Assembly (NCBI GenBank): GCA_012514775.1
Contig: JAAYZQ010000260.1
Coordinates: 1 to 24,997 of the forward strand
Direction: 5' to 3'
Source of the DNA: Anaerolineaceae bacterium
GTDB lineage: Bacteria; Chloroflexota; Anaerolineae; JAAYZQ01
DNA length: 24,997 bases
The notes below the pieces were generated by a model that searched no databases, was not told where the DNA came from, and worked only from the letters and a program-made list of their open reading frames with translations. Of the stretch, positions 24,410-24,997 are shown one piece after another. Both the position numbers and the translations under genes were made by a program. The number at the start of each line of letters is the position of its first letter. Position 1 is the stretch's first letter.

Positions 24410-24997
24410 TCAGGTCTCTACGATGCGCCTGCCACGCAGCCGGAGCGAGTTGCTGACCACAAAGATGCTGCTAAAGGCCATCGCCGCGGCGGCCAGCACC
24501 GGGTGCAGCCGCAGCCCCAGCAACGGATAAAAGACGCCGGCGGCCAGCGGGATGAGGATGACGTTGTAGAAAAACGCCCAGAAGAGATTCTGCTTGATGG
24601 TGCGCATCGTCGCCCGGCTCAGGGCAATGGCTCGCGCTACCCCACGCAGATCGCCGCTCATGAGCGTCACGTCCGCGGCCGCCATGGCCACGTCCGTCCC
24701 CGTTCCGATGGCAATGCCCACGTCCGCCTGGGCCAGGGCCGGCGCGTCGTTGATTCCGTCGCCGACCATGCCCACTACGCGTCCCTCTTCCTGGAGGGCG
24801 CGCACCTGGGCCGCCTTGTCGCCCGGCAAGACCTCGGCCACCACGCGCACCGGCAGGCCGCCCGTCCCCTCCTCGCCGGCCAGGGCGAGCTGCCGTGCCA
24901 CGGCCTCGGCTGTGGCGCGATTGTCGCCGGTAATCATGACCACTTCCAGCCCGAGGGTTTGCATCTGGCGGATGGCCTCTATCGATCCTTCCTTTAG
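24410..24997 (-). CDS. P1B-type heavy-metal (copper-like) transporting ATPase, 5'-truncated by the window edge
   Basis: The last 195 residues of a P-type ATPase; the frame is open to the edge at 24997. Visible P-domain motifs are V-M-I-T-G-D-N (hinge) and [14 protein letters not shown]. The P1B-typical [14 protein letters not shown] follows. The two last membrane helices carry the segments [10 protein letters not shown] and [15 protein letters not shown], which are typical of CopA-like copper exporters. Metal-binding helices and any N-terminal domain lie outside the window. The TGA stop at 24410 is 96 bp upstream of the DsbA-like gene on the same strand, so co-transcription is possible. I see no clear terminator or promoter in that gap. 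Confidence 0.93.
   Translation of the reverse strand, partial: LKEGSIEAIRQMQTLGLEVVMITGDNRATAEAVARQLALAGEEGTGGLPVRVVAEVLPGDKAAQVRALQEEGRVVGMVGDGINDAPALAQADVGIAIGTGTDVAMAAADVTLMSGDLRGVARAIALSRATMRTIKQNLFWAFFYNVILIPLAAGVFYPLLGLRLHPVLAAAAMAFSSIFVVSNSLRLRGRRIVET

Noticed and set aside
1..24997. tRNA, rRNA, CRISPR, insertion sequences, phage or attachment-site features
   Set aside because: I looked for cloverleaf-like segments, regular repeats, transposase-like frames and terminal inverted repeats and found none that I can support.

Overview
The window is GC-rich, gene-dense chromosomal DNA with short intergenic gaps and strong codon bias. It has no mobile elements, CRISPR arrays or RNA genes that I can see. 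Gene content and style suggest a bacterium of the Chloroflexota (Anaerolineae/Caldilineae-like): zinc-ribbon-tailed membrane proteins, a variant cytochrome c maturation system, DsbA-like lipoproteins and a DUF58/DUF4129 cluster. That placement is an inference from protein flavour, not from a marker gene.

Layout. (1) Positions 1-1968, plus strand: the 3' part of an ornithine aminotransferase gene with a good intrinsic terminator, then a GNAT acetyltransferase whose promoter lies so close to its ATG that the mRNA is probably leaderless. (2) 1995-4148, minus: Tex-type S1 RNA-binding protein, divergent from a SAM methyltransferase (4279-4872, plus) with a clear extended -10 promoter. (3) 4898-10422, minus: a tightly packed set of moxR ATPase, DUF58 protein and DUF4129 membrane protein, then an ECF sigma factor and an anti-sigma protein. 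The anti-sigma protein is fused through a membrane helix to two LysM repeats and an M23 peptidase, so it looks like a wall-linked signalling pair. (4) 10647-11444, plus: M55 D-aminopeptidase, convergent with the end of the next minus cluster. (5) 11451-24313, minus: a long co-directional run. In transcription order it holds a three-domain DsbA-like lipoprotein, a zinc-ribbon membrane protein, ccmE, ccmF, a small zinc-ribbon protein, an Ig-like/SHOCT-like membrane protein, ccmA, ccmB, ccmC, ccmD, ccdA, a TlpA/ResA lipoprotein, a DUF2085 protein, an unknown membrane protein and a DUF5655 protein. (6) 24410-24997, minus: the C-terminal part of a P1B-type metal ATPase that runs off the window.

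The main find is in the DsbA-like lipoprotein. Its reading frame is interrupted by one in-frame TGA, exactly at the first catalytic position of the thioredoxin-fold C-x-x-C motif. The frame continues intact for more than 500 residues, and a two-part stem-loop resembling a bacterial SECIS follows the TGA. The simplest reading is a selenocysteine (U-P-Y-C). The same protein has a second domain with a normal C-P-A-C and a third with E-P-E-S, so it is a tandem protein with one selenium, one sulfur and one dead active site. It sits upstream of a System I cytochrome c maturation operon that has the C-x-x-x-Y variant of CcmE and no CcmH in view. Its thiol supply (CcdA plus TlpA/ResA) lies in the same run, which suggests an extracytoplasmic thiol-redox role linked to cytochrome c assembly.
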